This document shows positions 1 to 8,943 of a stretch of DNA of 64,000 bases, piece by piece (positions within the stretch are counted from its first letter, which is position 1; each line of letters begins with the position of its first letter). Where the stretch lies: NCBI RefSeq assembly GCF_905207245.1, contig NZ_CAJLKP010000005.1, positions 70,424-134,423 on the forward strand. Reading direction: 5' to 3'. The DNA comes from an uncultured Bacteroides sp. GTDB lineage: Bacteria > Bacteroidota > Bacteroidia > Bacteroidales > Bacteroidaceae. The position numbers and the translations under genes are program-made. Below the pieces are notes generated by a model. The model was not told the DNA's origin. It was given only the letters and a program-made list of their open reading frames with translations, and did no database searches.

Positions 1-474
1 AACGGCATGGCATTCGGTATGGAAATATTTGGCAAGCTGTTTCTCACTTTATTCCGCATTATTGCTGTAACAGCAATAGGATGGTATCTGATAAAGATTA
101 TAAAACAAGGTCTGAAAACGGGCTATATCGTATGCGTTTCCCTCATATTTACGGGGGCATTGGGTAATATCATCGATAGTGTATTCTACGGTGTATTGTT
201 CAACGAAAGTACGCATTCACAGATAGCTTCATTCATGCCCGAAGGTGGAGGATATTCTTCATTATTCCATGGAAAAGTGGTGGATATGTTCTATTTCCCT
301 ATTATTGATACGAACTGGCCTCAATGGATGCCATTTGTAGGTGGGGAACATTTCATATTCTTCAGTCCGATATTCAACCTTGCCGATGCTGCTATCAGTT
401 GCGGTATCATAGCTTTGTTACTGTTTTACAGCAAATATTTGAATGATTCTTATCATGCAATAAAGAAATCATGA
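1..474 (+). CDS. lspA: Lipoprotein signal peptidase LspA, C-terminal part
   Basis: Type II signal peptidase, the inner-membrane aspartyl protease that removes the signal peptide of diacylated prolipoproteins. The gene enters from the left edge: the frame is open from base 1 (Asn-Gly-Met-Ala-Phe-Gly) and the Asn-Gly-x-Ala-Phe motif of the family lies right at the edge, so the first internal ATG at 7 is not the real start. Both catalytic-aspartate motifs are present: GNIIDS, and NLADAA near the C-terminus. Hydrophobic segments alternate with a longer extracytoplasmic insert (Gly/His-rich, about residues 70-115) typical of Bacteroidetes members. The stop overlaps the start of the next lipoprotein gene by 4 bp (ATGA), so the two are probably co-translated. 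Confidence 0.95.
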   Translation, partial: NGMAFGMEIFGKLFLTLFRIIAVTAIGWYLIKIIKQGLKTGYIVCVSLIFTGALGNIIDSVFYGVLFNESTHSQIASFMPEGGGYSSLFHGKVVDMFYFPIIDTNWPQWMPFVGGEHFIFFSPIFNLADAAISCGIIALLLFYSKYLNDSYHAIKKS

Positions 475-1472
475 AAAGGTTGCATCGAATTCAATGGCTT
501 AATATATTCCTGTTAGCACTCTGTTTTACTGCCTGTCAGGTCAAAAGACCTAAGGTAGTTATTTCAGATGCTAAAATGGAAAATGTACTCTATGACTATC
601 ATATAGCAAAAGCTATGGGAGAAGAAGTCCCATATACCGATGGTTATAAACGGGTGTTATACATTGAATCGGTGTTCAAAAAACATGGTATTACGCAAGC
701 TGTTTTCGACTCCTCTATGGTTTGGTATACGCGTAATCCGGAAGTCCTCACTAAAATTTATGAGAAAGTAAATGCAAAGTTGAAAGCTGAACGGGATGGC
801 ATTAACCACCTGATTTCCATACGTGACAACAAACCTAAGGAAAGCCTTCCGGGCGACAGTATTGACGTATGGGCATGGCAACGTATCTATCAGTTGACGG
901 GTATGCCAATGGATAACAAGATAACTTTCTCATTACCCTCCGACACTAATTTCAAAGATCGCGATACTTTGCGATGGAACGTGCGTTTCCGCTTCCACAA
1001 CGGCGCGGTGGATTCTATGTATGCTCCTATTATGGCTATGCAGATTATATATAAGAATGATAGTATCATTAGTGATCTTCAGAAGGTATATAAATCAGGA
1101 ATGGAAACTATATCCCTCTTCGCCGATACTTTGGGAGAAATCGTAGAAGTACGTGGCTCAATCTACTATCCGGCGGCACAAGCCACTCACACATTGTTGA
1201 CCGACCGTATTTCTCTTATGCGTTATCATGCTACAGATACCTTATCTTTCGCAAAAAATGATTCTATCCGGAATGATTCTATTCAAGAAAAAAAGGAAGT
1301 GAATAATGCTGAACAAAAAGAGGAAATCAAGTCTGTAGAACAAATAGAAGAAAAAACAGACGGAAATCCCCGTAGACGTGATGTAGGACGTCCTCGTCCG
1401 GTTTCGACAGAGCCAATAAAGAAAGTAGAAAAACCCGGGAGTCTTCAATTCCGTAAAGATAAGCCGCAATAA
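471..1472 (+). CDS. DUF4296 domain lipoprotein
   Basis: Predicted lipoprotein of unknown function with the DUF4296 domain. A basic, hydrophobic signal ends in a lipobox-like FTAC at about residues 19-22. The DUF4296 region follows (about residues 30-115, with motifs such as YDYHIAKAM and FDSSMVWYTRNPE). The last third is low-complexity, rich in Glu/Lys and finally basic. It overlaps lspA by 4 bp and touches the next ORF through a TAATG junction, so the three form one operon. Being next to the lipoprotein signal peptidase fits a lipoprotein product. The domain assignment is from memory of the family; function is unknown. Confidence 0.85.
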   Translation: MKRLHRIQWLNIFLLALCFTACQVKRPKVVISDAKMENVLYDYHIAKAMGEEVPYTDGYKRVLYIESVFKKHGITQAVFDSSMVWYTRNPEVLTKIYEKVNAKLKAERDGINHLISIRDNKPKESLPGDSIDVWAWQRIYQLTGMPMDNKITFSLPSDTNFKDRDTLRWNVRFRFHNGAVDSMYAPIMAMQIIYKNDSIISDLQKVYKSGMETISLFADTLGEIVEVRGSIYYPAAQATHTLLTDRISLMRYHATDTLSFAKNDSIRNDSIQEKKEVNNAEQKEEIKSVEQIEEKTDGNPRRRDVGRPRPVSTEPIKKVEKPGSLQFRKDKPQ

Positions 1473-1816
1473 TGAAACGATACGCTGCGCATTTCATTTT
1501 CATTCCCGAATATGGTTATCTCAAACAATATGTGGTAGAAGTGGAAAAAGGATGTGTTGTGTCTGTTTTTCCACTGACAGAAGAAATGGAAGGAGTGGAG
1601 TGGTTTCCTGGAGTAATTGCTTTGCTTACAGATAAAGATGATATTTCAGCAAAACTTCATGATATTTTTCAAAAGCAAAAGGAAGTATTGAAAAAAGTGC
1701 CGGAAACCCTCTACAAAGAACCATTTTTTGCAAGGTTAGTGCCTTATCTGTTTTACCCCTTTGATTTTACAACGATGCAGCCTGTCGGCGGAACTCGGCA
1801 CAGACAACTGCTGTAG
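1472..1816 (+). CDS. Small conserved hypothetical protein
   Basis: A 114-residue protein I do not assign to a family. It starts in the TAATG overlap with the preceding gene, which supports translation. It has no signal peptide. The sequence is a mix of beta-like hydrophobic stretches (residues 5-40) and a Lys-rich helix (about residues 60-80), ending in a basic tail. Its last 50 bp overlap the 3' end of the opposing TrmH-family gene, so the extreme C-terminus is constrained by both genes. Function is unknown. Confidence 0.7.
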   Translation: MKRYAAHFIFIPEYGYLKQYVVEVEKGCVVSVFPLTEEMEGVEWFPGVIALLTDKDDISAKLHDIFQKQKEVLKKVPETLYKEPFFARLVPYLFYPFDFTTMQPVGGTRHRQLL

Positions 1817-2528
1817 CAATAGCAACATTCAGTGACTCGGATGTTTCCCGTTCTGCCGGATAATTGGGAATATAGAGTTTGCGATTGATGAGTTGCTCTA
1901 CTTCTTTTCCTATCCCGTTACCTTCATTACCCATCACTATCAGTCCGTTGGAAGATAATTGTCGCGTATATATGTTCTCGCCGTCGAGGAAGGTACCGTA
2001 AACCGGAATGTCGGACAAACTACGGATAAGCTCGGGCAGGGGAGTATAATGCAGTTTCACACGGGCAATACCGCCCATAGTAGCTTGAATGGTCTTGGGA
2101 TTGAAAACATCTACGGTATTCGGAGAGCAAAAGATATGCTCTATACCGAACCAATCGGCCAGACGAATGATGGTACCCAAGTTTCCGGGATCTTGTACAT
2201 CATCCAGAGCTAAACAAAGGGAATGGTTGATAACAGAAGCATCCGTTTTATATTCCGGCTGCTCAAAAACAGCAAGTACCTGTTGCGGTGTCTTCAGCAA
2301 ACTGGCACGAGAAAGTTCTTCAGCAGAAACTTCCGAGATATCTTCTACCGGAAGTTGAGGGTATTGCGACAACCATTCTGCTGTAGCCACCAGAAAACGA
2401 CAAGGAAAATGCCCTAACAAATCTCCTACTAGTTTAGGACCTTCGGCCAAAAATACTTTCTCCGTTTTACGGTTCTTTTTCAATTCCAGCGAATGGATAT
2501 ATTTGATGCGGTTCTTGCTTAGTGCCAT
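1767..2528 (-). CDS. TrmH/SpoU-family RNA 2'-O-methyltransferase
   Basis: Uses S-adenosylmethionine to methylate a ribose 2'-OH in rRNA or tRNA; the target nucleotide cannot be told from the sequence. The 253-residue protein has an N-terminal substrate-binding part (residues 1-100) and a C-terminal knotted SPOUT domain carrying the three family motifs: DPGNLGTIIRLADWFG (about 112-127), IVMGNEGNGI, and IPNYPAERETSESLNVAIA near the C-terminus. The length matches RlmB/TrmH relatives. It is transcribed away from the tamL-like gene, from a good Bacteroides-type promoter at 2550-2581. Its 3' end overlaps the convergent small gene by 50 bp. Confidence 0.93.
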   Translation of the reverse strand: MALSKNRIKYIHSLELKKNRKTEKVFLAEGPKLVGDLLGHFPCRFLVATAEWLSQYPQLPVEDISEVSAEELSRASLLKTPQQVLAVFEQPEYKTDASVINHSLCLALDDVQDPGNLGTIIRLADWFGIEHIFCSPNTVDVFNPKTIQATMGGIARVKLHYTPLPELIRSLSDIPVYGTFLDGENIYTRQLSSNGLIVMGNEGNGIGKEVEQLINRKLYIPNYPAERETSESLNVAIATAVVCAEFRRQAASL

Positions 2529-2549
2529 AGCTTAAATGTTATCGTTTGG

Positions 2550-2581
2550 CAAAAGTACGTGATTATTTCTATATAATCAAA
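2550..2581 (-). promoter_or_regulatory. Bacteroides-type promoter of the TrmH-family gene
   Basis: Read on the minus strand: TTTG at 2581-2578, a 20-nt spacer, then TACTTTTG at 2557-2550, 22 nt upstream of the ATG. This fits the known Bacteroides consensus (-33 TTTG, -7 TAnnTTTG). Confidence 0.6.
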
Positions 2582-2633
2582 AAACGGAACACACTTCATC
2601 CGGTTTTTTATTTCGGGAAAGAAAAAATAGATT

Positions 2634-2641
2634 TATATTTG
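2634..2641 (+). promoter_or_regulatory. -7 element of the tamL-like gene promoter
   Basis: TATATTTG matches the Bacteroides -7 consensus TAnnTTTG and lies 33 nt upstream of the ATG at 2675. The matching -33 region is T-rich but has no clean TTTG, so this is a weaker call than the divergent promoter. Confidence 0.45.
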
Positions 2642-2674
2642 TAGTCTATTTATGCGCAATTTACAAAATCTGGT

Positions 2675-4975
2675 ATGAAAAAAGGTTTCCACTACGCAAT
2701 ACTTACTGCTGTCATACTTACATTGGCTTCCTGCTCGACTACCAAATATGTGCCCGATGGCTCATACTTGCTGGATGAAGTGCGCATACATACCGATAGT
2801 AAAAATGTGAAGCCCTCTAATTTATCCATTTATGTACGACAAAACCCAAACTCCAAATGGTTTAGTTTAATTAAGACCCAGTTGTATGTTTACAACTGGT
2901 CGGGGCGTGACTCTACCCGTTGGGTGAACCGTGCGTTGCGCAGATTGGGAGATGCACCGGTGATATACAGTCAAGAAGATACTGAACGCTCCCGTGAAGA
3001 AATGACGAAGGCTGTGCAGAACATGGGATACATGAGTGCCACCGTAGAATACATTCCAAAAGTAAAAAAGAAAAAACTGAAACTGGCCTACAAAGTGACT
3101 ACCGGTGAACCCTATATAGTTCGTAGCCTTAAATATGATATTGCAGATGAAAAAATATGGGATTATATGCAGAAAGACTCTGCAACTACTTATATTTCTG
3201 AAGGTATGTACTTCAATGTCAACATACTGGATAGTGAACGCCAGCGCATTACGAATAATCTGCTGCGGAATGGGTATTATAAATTTAATAAAGACTACAT
3301 CTCATATACAGCAGATACAGTGCGTGGTACCCACCAGGTAGACTTGACCTTGCATCTGGCACGCTACAAACAACACTCTGATGATGAACCACGGAATCAT
3401 CCCCAGTACACTATCAGTAAGGTGAACTTCATTACAGACTACAATGTGTTGCAATCATCCGCCTTGAGTAGTGTTGAAATCAATGATTCAATTCATTATA
3501 AAGGATTTCCCATTTATTACAAAGACAAATTATATCTACGTCCCAAGGTACTGACTGATAATCTAAGCATAACCCCCGGGGAACTTTATAATGAACAGGA
3601 GGTGCAACGCACTTATTCTAATTTCGGACGTTTGCCGGTACTGAAATATACAAATGTCCGCTTCTTTGAGACACAGTCAGGAGACAGCACAAAGTTGAAT
3701 ACCTATGTAATGTTGACGAAGAACAAGCATCAGTCTGTTTCCTTTGAAGTGGAAGGCACCAACTCTGCCGGTGATTTGGGAGCTGCAGCATCAGTTTCTT
3801 TCCAGAACCGCAATGTATTCAGAGGGTCTGAAACTTTCCTGGTCAAACTTCGTGGAGCTTACGAGGCTGTTTCCGGCTTAGGTTATGGACACAATAATTA
3901 TACAGAGCTTGGTGTGGAAAGCAGCATAAACTTTCCCCGCTTCATGTTCCCCTTCCTATCCAATGATTTCAAACGAAAAATACGGGCAACTACTGAATTC
4001 GGCGTGCAATATAACTACCAGATACGCCCGGAATTTGCCCGTATCGTCGCATCGGCCTCCTGGAGCTACAAATGGGGATTGCAACGCCAACGCTCACAAC
4101 ATCGTATAGATTTGTTGGATGTCAACTATCTGTATATGCCTTGGATCGGAAAAGAATTCGAGGATAAATATCTGAATAATGAACAGAACTACATTCTGAG
4201 GTATAACTATGAAGATCGTTTAATTGTACGCACCGGTTATAGCTACACATATAATAGTGCCGGGCAGGCATTAATGAACAATACAGTTATCGGTAATTCT
4301 TATAGTGTACGCTTCAACTTCGAATCCGCCGGAAATCTGCTATATGTGATTTCCAAGATGAGCCATCTGAAGAAAAATGATCAGGATGAATATACGATAT
4401 TGAATATTCCATATGCACAATATATAAAAGGAGATTTGGATTTTGCCAAGAATATCGTGATCGACAATCGTAACTCGATAGCATTCCACATCGGAGGCGG
4501 CATTGCTATTCCTTATGGAAATGCACAGGTTGTTCCTTTTGAAAAACGTTATTTTTCGGGTGGTGCCAACAGTGTGCGCGGATGGTCGGTTCGTAGTCTT
4601 GGCCCTGGTTCTTTCCCGGGTGACGGCAATTTCCTGAATCAATCGGGAGATGTCAAGCTGGACGCGAGTATTGAATATCGCACACGGCTGTTTTTGAAAT
4701 TCAGAGGTGCAATGTTTATAGATGCAGGAAATATCTGGACGCTTCGTGAATATGAAGATCAACCGGGGGGTAAGTTCAGATTTAATACGTTTTATAAGCA
4801 GATAGCAGTAGCTTACGGATTAGGATTACGCCTTGATTTGGACTTCTTTGTACTTCGTTTTGATGGAGGTATGAAAGCCGTCAATCCTGAAAAAGGAAAA
4901 GACCGTTTCCCAATTATACGCCCTGATTTCGGACGTGACTTCGCTTTTCACTTTGCAGTGGGATACCCATTCTAA
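2675..4975 (+). CDS. tamL: TamL-like lipoprotein of the BamA/TamA (Omp85) family
   Basis: Outer-membrane assembly or transport factor. The 766-residue protein begins with a signal peptide ending in the lipobox LASC (Cys about residue 20) followed by STTKYVPDG, the arrangement of the lipid-anchored TamA homologue TamL of Bacteroidetes. POTRA-like repeats cover about residues 25-330. A 16-strand type barrel follows, with the family's GGANSVRGWS motif (about residue 630) and a C-terminal aromatic residue (AVGYPF). TamL works with TamB in envelope biogenesis in related species; tamB is not in this window. The gene stands alone between a divergent promoter region and a strong hairpin. A generic BamA-type annotation is the alternative. 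Confidence 0.85.
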   Translation: MKKGFHYAILTAVILTLASCSTTKYVPDGSYLLDEVRIHTDSKNVKPSNLSIYVRQNPNSKWFSLIKTQLYVYNWSGRDSTRWVNRALRRLGDAPVIYSQEDTERSREEMTKAVQNMGYMSATVEYIPKVKKKKLKLAYKVTTGEPYIVRSLKYDIADEKIWDYMQKDSATTYISEGMYFNVNILDSERQRITNNLLRNGYYKFNKDYISYTADTVRGTHQVDLTLHLARYKQHSDDEPRNHPQYTISKVNFITDYNVLQSSALSSVEINDSIHYKGFPIYYKDKLYLRPKVLTDNLSITPGELYNEQEVQRTYSNFGRLPVLKYTNVRFFETQSGDSTKLNTYVMLTKNKHQSVSFEVEGTNSAGDLGAAASVSFQNRNVFRGSETFLVKLRGAYEAVSGLGYGHNNYTELGVESSINFPRFMFPFLSNDFKRKIRATTEFGVQYNYQIRPEFARIVASASWSYKWGLQRQRSQHRIDLLDVNYLYMPWIGKEFEDKYLNNEQNYILRYNYEDRLIVRTGYSYTYNSAGQALMNNTVIGNSYSVRFNFESAGNLLYVISKMSHLKKNDQDEYTILNIPYAQYIKGDLDFAKNIVIDNRNSIAFHIGGGIAIPYGNAQVVPFEKRYFSGGANSVRGWSVRSLGPGSFPGDGNFLNQSGDVKLDASIEYRTRLFLKFRGAMFIDAGNIWTLREYEDQPGGKFRFNTFYKQIAVAYGLGLRLDLDFFVLRFDGGMKAVNPEKGKDRFPIIRPDFGRDFAFHFAVGYPF

Positions 4976-4981
4976 TAAATT

Positions 4982-5063
4982 TAAAATTGAGAATTAAAAA
5001 TTGAGAAATAGGCTGCGCTTTTATGCCGCATGGCTATTTCTCAATTTTTATTTCTCAATTTTA
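4982..5063. terminator. Long bidirectional hairpin terminator
   Basis: A perfect 15-bp AT-rich stem (4996-5010 with 5035-5049) encloses a GC-rich loop. It is extended by a second 11-bp pairing (4982-4992 with 5053-5063). It lies between the convergent tamL-like and DUF3332 genes, and its right arm includes the stop codon of the latter. Confidence 0.8.
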
Positions 5064-5615
5064 ATTCTCTGCAAAGTAAGTGTTGATCATTGTAGCCTGA
5101 CGAGCAGCAGCTACGCCTTGTGCATCCAATGTCACGTTCATTGCTTCTCCATTTGGCAGATACATTTGTGCAGTACCATCACCGTTCATTTGCAATAATT
5201 CAGTACTAACACCTTCTGCAACAACATTCCAAGTGCTTAATTCCTTGTCGTAAACTAACTCCATAGCAGTAGTTTCACCCTCTTTTGTAATAGAGTAACC
5301 ATTCTCCAATGTCTTTACGAGATAGTTTCCGTTTTCACCTTTCACTTTTTTCACGTCACCCACATTAGCCATAGGATTAGAACCGCTCCAAAATTCAATG
5401 GAGTTGATTACCAATGCATCTGCCAAGTAGCAAACAGGGTATACAGGAATAATGTTGCAAGCCAGATAAACAAGCTCATTTACAAACTTCGTACCAATAC
5501 TCTGGTTCCAATTTACCAACTTGCTGTGCAGTCCGAAAGAACCGATACAAGAACTGAAAAGAAATGCGCCACAAATCATCACGGTTGCAGCCAAATTCAA
5601 ATTACTCTTTTTCAT
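5061..5615 (-). CDS. DUF3332 family lipoprotein
   Basis: A 184-residue exported protein of unknown function. The signal sequence ends in FSSC (about residues 20-23), a lipobox, followed by IGSFGL. A hydrophobic stretch at about residues 45-70 could span or contact the membrane. The C-terminal half is polar and beta-rich. The overall pattern matches DUF3332, a family of small envelope proteins known mainly from Bacteroidetes. TATATTTG at 5686-5679 on the minus strand may be the -7 element of its promoter. The gene stands alone and ends in the shared hairpin with tamL. No function is inferred. Confidence 0.8.
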   Translation of the reverse strand: MKKSNLNLAATVMICGAFLFSSCIGSFGLHSKLVNWNQSIGTKFVNELVYLACNIIPVYPVCYLADALVINSIEFWSGSNPMANVGDVKKVKGENGNYLVKTLENGYSITKEGETTAMELVYDKELSTWNVVAEGVSTELLQMNGDGTAQMYLPNGEAMNVTLDAQGVAAARQATMINTYFAEN

Positions 5616-5757
5616 AATTACTTTCTTTTATATTACTGAGTTTCTTGAGTTTAACTCTTTTGCTCTTTTTCTATCCAGCAAATATAAGTTGTTTTTGTGA
5701 AAAATTTGCCTGATTTTACTATAAAAACAAATTTTCAGTTAAAAAGAAGTGGCGGTT

Positions 5758-6192
5758 TTAAGCCTTTTTGGATGTCAGTACTTTACTCAACCAATGGTCT
5801 ACAGCAAACTTTCCGGGACCGACAATGTACATCAGTATAAACACGACCAGATATATGAAGGCCAATTCTTTTACAGCAAACGGATCGTTACCGTGAATAA
5901 CGAAAAAGGCTACCCCCATTGTAAATATCATCGGTAGCATTGCCAAGCGATAAAGGAACCCAATAATAAATGCCATAGAACAAGCCATCTCACCGAATAT
6001 GGCCAAACCTAATGAAAGAGGACTGCCTATGCCCAGCGGATCAGGGAATGCAGTAGATAGTTCCTGGTAATTTGCCCATTTTTCAATACCGTGGTTCATT
6101 AATAAGATACCAAATACAATTCTCACAATCAATAATATAGTAGATGCTGCTGCACCATCCGGCTTCGACGGAAATAAAAATTTATAAAGCAT
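5758..6192 (-). CDS. DoxX family membrane protein
   Basis: A 144-residue protein with four predicted membrane helices and the DoxX-type start (ILLIVRIVFGILLMNHGIEKW). DoxX proteins are small inner-membrane proteins, some tied to quinone or redox functions; the role of this one is unknown. It lies 48 bp downstream of the NADH dehydrogenase gene on the same strand, so the two are probably co-transcribed. This fits a role near the respiratory chain but does not prove it. Confidence 0.88.
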   Translation of the reverse strand: MLYKFLFPSKPDGAAASTILLIVRIVFGILLMNHGIEKWANYQELSTAFPDPLGIGSPLSLGLAIFGEMACSMAFIIGFLYRLAMLPMIFTMGVAFFVIHGNDPFAVKELAFIYLVVFILMYIVGPGKFAVDHWLSKVLTSKKA

Positions 6193-6240
6193 AGTCGTTC
6201 ATTTTAATTAGTTATATTTTATATAACAAAATATAAGGGG

Positions 6241-7533
6241 TTATGGTTTATCTCTGCGCAAAGGTTTTATGATTACCCGCAAAGAGGGATCGTATGTAAA
6301 GTAGCTCCACATCCAGTCCACGAAAATAAACAGTCGGTTTTTGACTCCAACAATACTCATTAAGTGAATGAATAACCATGCCGCCCATGCAAGAAAACCA
6401 CCAAAACGTAACTTCTTCAATTCTACAACAGCATGATTACGGCCAATGGTAGCCATAGAACCTTTATTGTGGTATACAAATGGCTGCATTTCAAGTCCGC
6501 GCTCTGTTCTATCCAAATTGCTAATGAGGTTATGTGCCTGTTGAATGGCGGGTTGCACCACTTGCGGATGTCCCTTCGGGTATTCCGGAGAAATCATAAG
6601 TGCCGTATCACCAATGGCAAAAATATTAGTGTAGCCCCGAACACGATTGTAATTATCCACTTGCAAACGATTGCCGGGACCGTAAGCTTCTTTTGCCAGT
6701 CCATCTATACTGTTGGCGCGTACACCTGCAACCCAGAAAACGTTCATTGTTTCCAGTGTATTGCCGTCATTAAATGTTATCACACCATTTTCATAGTTGC
6801 TCACTTGTACGCCGGTTCTGATTTCAACATCGCGTTTCAACAGGTAATCCGCAACTTCTTCTGATGATTTCTCGGAGAAAGCGGAGAGAAGGCGGGGAGC
6901 ACCATCCACTAAAATTATGCGCATGAGGTTTATATCGAGATCAGGATAATCTTGTGGAAGCACAAACTTTTTCATTTCTGCCAATGCACCGGAAAGTTCG
7001 ATTCCGGTAGCACCACCACCCACAATGACAAACGTCATCAGGCGTTTCCTTTTTTCCAGATTACTGGTATTCTGGGCTTTTTCAAAACTTTCCAATATCT
7101 GGTTGCGGTTAAACAGTGCTTCTGCAGTATTTTTAAGAGCCATAGTCTGTTGAGCCAGTCCGTCATTGCCAAAGTAGTTGGTGCGACATCCTGTAGAAAC
7201 GACCAGATAATCATAGGAAAGAGTTCCGATGGAAGTCTCCAGAGTATTTTCTTCAGGTACAACCCGTTGCGCCTCGCAAATACGTATGTGGAAATGCTTT
7301 CTTCTTTTAAATATCTTGCGGAAAGGGAATGAGATGGCACTCGGTTCAATGCCTGCTGTTGCCACTTGGTAAAGTAAAGGTTGGAAAATATGATGATTAT
7401 TCTTGTCCAGTAATACTATTTGGAATTTATTGTTTTTCAACTTTCGTGCTAACTTCAATCCACCGAAGCCACCACCGACAATAACAAGTCGTTTCCGTCC
7501 CTCTTTATCGGGAATATCCATTTTTGTTTTCAT
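6241..7533 (-). CDS. ndh: Type II NADH dehydrogenase (NDH-2)
   Basis: Single-subunit, non-proton-pumping FAD enzyme that passes electrons from NADH to quinone at the inner membrane. The 430-residue protein has an N-terminal FAD-binding dinucleotide motif (VIVGGGFGG, about residues 17-25), an internal NAD-binding motif (VIVGGGATGIE, about residues 168-178), the FAD-contact motif IFAIGDTA near residue 310, and a C-terminal amphipathic or hydrophobic region (about 375-410) that in the family anchors the enzyme to the membrane. Length is normal. It is the first gene of a probable pair with doxX. A ferredoxin reductase-like or sulfide:quinone oxidoreductase is less likely given the motif spacing and C-terminal anchor. 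Confidence 0.93.
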   Translation of the reverse strand: MKTKMDIPDKEGRKRLVIVGGGFGGLKLARKLKNNKFQIVLLDKNNHHIFQPLLYQVATAGIEPSAISFPFRKIFKRRKHFHIRICEAQRVVPEENTLETSIGTLSYDYLVVSTGCRTNYFGNDGLAQQTMALKNTAEALFNRNQILESFEKAQNTSNLEKRKRLMTFVIVGGGATGIELSGALAEMKKFVLPQDYPDLDINLMRIILVDGAPRLLSAFSEKSSEEVADYLLKRDVEIRTGVQVSNYENGVITFNDGNTLETMNVFWVAGVRANSIDGLAKEAYGPGNRLQVDNYNRVRGYTNIFAIGDTALMISPEYPKGHPQVVQPAIQQAHNLISNLDRTERGLEMQPFVYHNKGSMATIGRNHAVVELKKLRFGGFLAWAAWLFIHLMSIVGVKNRLFIFVDWMWSYFTYDPSLRVIIKPLRRDKP

Positions 7534-7752
7534 AATAAGTCAGTTATTCGTTATGTAAGAATAACATCGCAAGAGAAATAAAGTTCGTTTTTTTTCCGGA
7601 TAATCAATCTGGTCAGTTTTACTTTTTCTCTAATCACATTTTCTTATTACTGCGTAAAAGGAAATAAGCATGAACAAAATATATATCATTATTGTTGTAT
7701 TAAAATTGAAATAAAACTAAATTTGCTGACGGAGTTTTCCGAAAGTAAGATT

Positions 7753-8943
7753 ATGGACACTAAACTAATGAAATGGATACTTCCGGTACTGTTGTTAATG
7801 GCAGAAACCGATGTATGGGCACAAGCTAGCTCTACAGGAACTGATGTTCCGGTAGCATCTCCTGTTTCCATGACCGATTCGTTACCACTAAAGCGAAGTC
7901 TCTTCAGAAAATTCCTGGATTATTTTAACGATGCCAACAAAGAGAAAAAAAATAAAAAGTTTGATTTCAGCATCATTGGCGGACCTCATTATTCCAGTGA
8001 TACAAAGTTCGGCATCGGGCTGGTAGCTGCCGGATTATATCGTACAGACTACAATGATTCTATTCTTCCGCCATCTAACGTATCTCTGTATGGCGACGTT
8101 TCTACGGTGGGCTTCTATCTTTTGGGTGTACGTGGTAATCATCTTTTTCCACAAGATAAATATCGTCTAAATTACAATCTTTACTTCTATTCGTTCCCTA
8201 GCCTGTATTGGGGAAAGGGGTACAACAATGGCTCTAATGATGACAATGAAAGTGAATACGACCGCTTTCAGGCACAAGTCAAAGTAGACTTTCTGACAAG
8301 GATATCCAGAAACTTGTACATTGGCCCGATGGCAGTCTTCGATTATATTTATGGCCACGATTTTGAGAAACCCGAATTGTGGGAGGGCATGAAGGCTCGG
8401 ACCACAAATATCAGCCTTGGTTTTTCATTGCTCTATGATTCACGAGACTTCCTTACCAATGCCTATAGCGGCTATTATCTGAGAATAGACCAACGTTTCA
8501 GCCCTGCATTTCTGGGAAATAAATATGCTTTCAGTAGCACAGAACTGACTACCAGCTACTATCATCCTGTATGGAAAGGGGGAGTGTTGGCGGGACAATT
8601 TCATACATTGCTGAACTACGATAATCCTCCCTGGGGGCTGATGGCTACATTGGGCAGTTCTTATGCAATGCGCGGTTATTACGAAGGACGTTACCGGGAC
8701 AAATGTGCTATGGATGCCCAGTTAGAGCTTCGTCAGCACGTCTGGAAACGAAACGGTGTAGCAGTATGGATAGGAGCGGGAACCGTATTTCCTAAATTCT
8801 CCGAGTTTGAAACTAAACATATCCTTCCCAACTACGGCTTCGGCTATCGCTGGGAATTCAAAAAGAGAGTAAATGTAAGATTAGATTTAGGGTTTGGAAA
8901 AGGCCAGACCGGATTTATATTCAATATCAATGAAGCTTTTTAA
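7753..8943 (+). CDS. Outer-membrane beta-barrel, BamA/surface-antigen (D15) type
   Basis: A 396-residue outer-membrane barrel resembling the C-terminal D15/BamA domain without POTRA repeats. A signal peptide (MKWILPVLLLMAETDVWAQA) is cleaved at about residue 25. The mature part has alternating aromatic/polar strands, the motif SSYAMRGYYEGRYRD (a divergent form of the GG-x-x-x-x-RG loop of the family) and a C-terminal Phe (NINEAF). I chose the ATG at 7753 over an in-frame TTG at 7723; the ATG at 7768 would also give an intact signal. Its last 14 bp overlap the start of the phosphoethanolamine transferase gene, so the two are probably translationally coupled. Transport substrate unknown. Confidence 0.82.
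   Translation: MDTKLMKWILPVLLLMAETDVWAQASSTGTDVPVASPVSMTDSLPLKRSLFRKFLDYFNDANKEKKNKKFDFSIIGGPHYSSDTKFGIGLVAAGLYRTDYNDSILPPSNVSLYGDVSTVGFYLLGVRGNHLFPQDKYRLNYNLYFYSFPSLYWGKGYNNGSNDDNESEYDRFQAQVKVDFLTRISRNLYIGPMAVFDYIYGHDFEKPELWEGMKARTTNISLGFSLLYDSRDFLTNAYSGYYLRIDQRFSPAFLGNKYAFSSTELTTSYYHPVWKGGVLAGQFHTLLNYDNPPWGLMATLGSSYAMRGYYEGRYRDKCAMDAQLELRQHVWKRNGVAVWIGAGTVFPKFSEFETKHILPNYGFGYRWEFKKRVNVRLDLGFGKGQTGFIFNINEAF

Noticed and set aside
7723..7752. TTG start for the outer-membrane barrel gene
   Set aside because: The added residues are polar and precede a complete signal peptide; the ATG at 7753 or 7768 gives a normal secreted protein.
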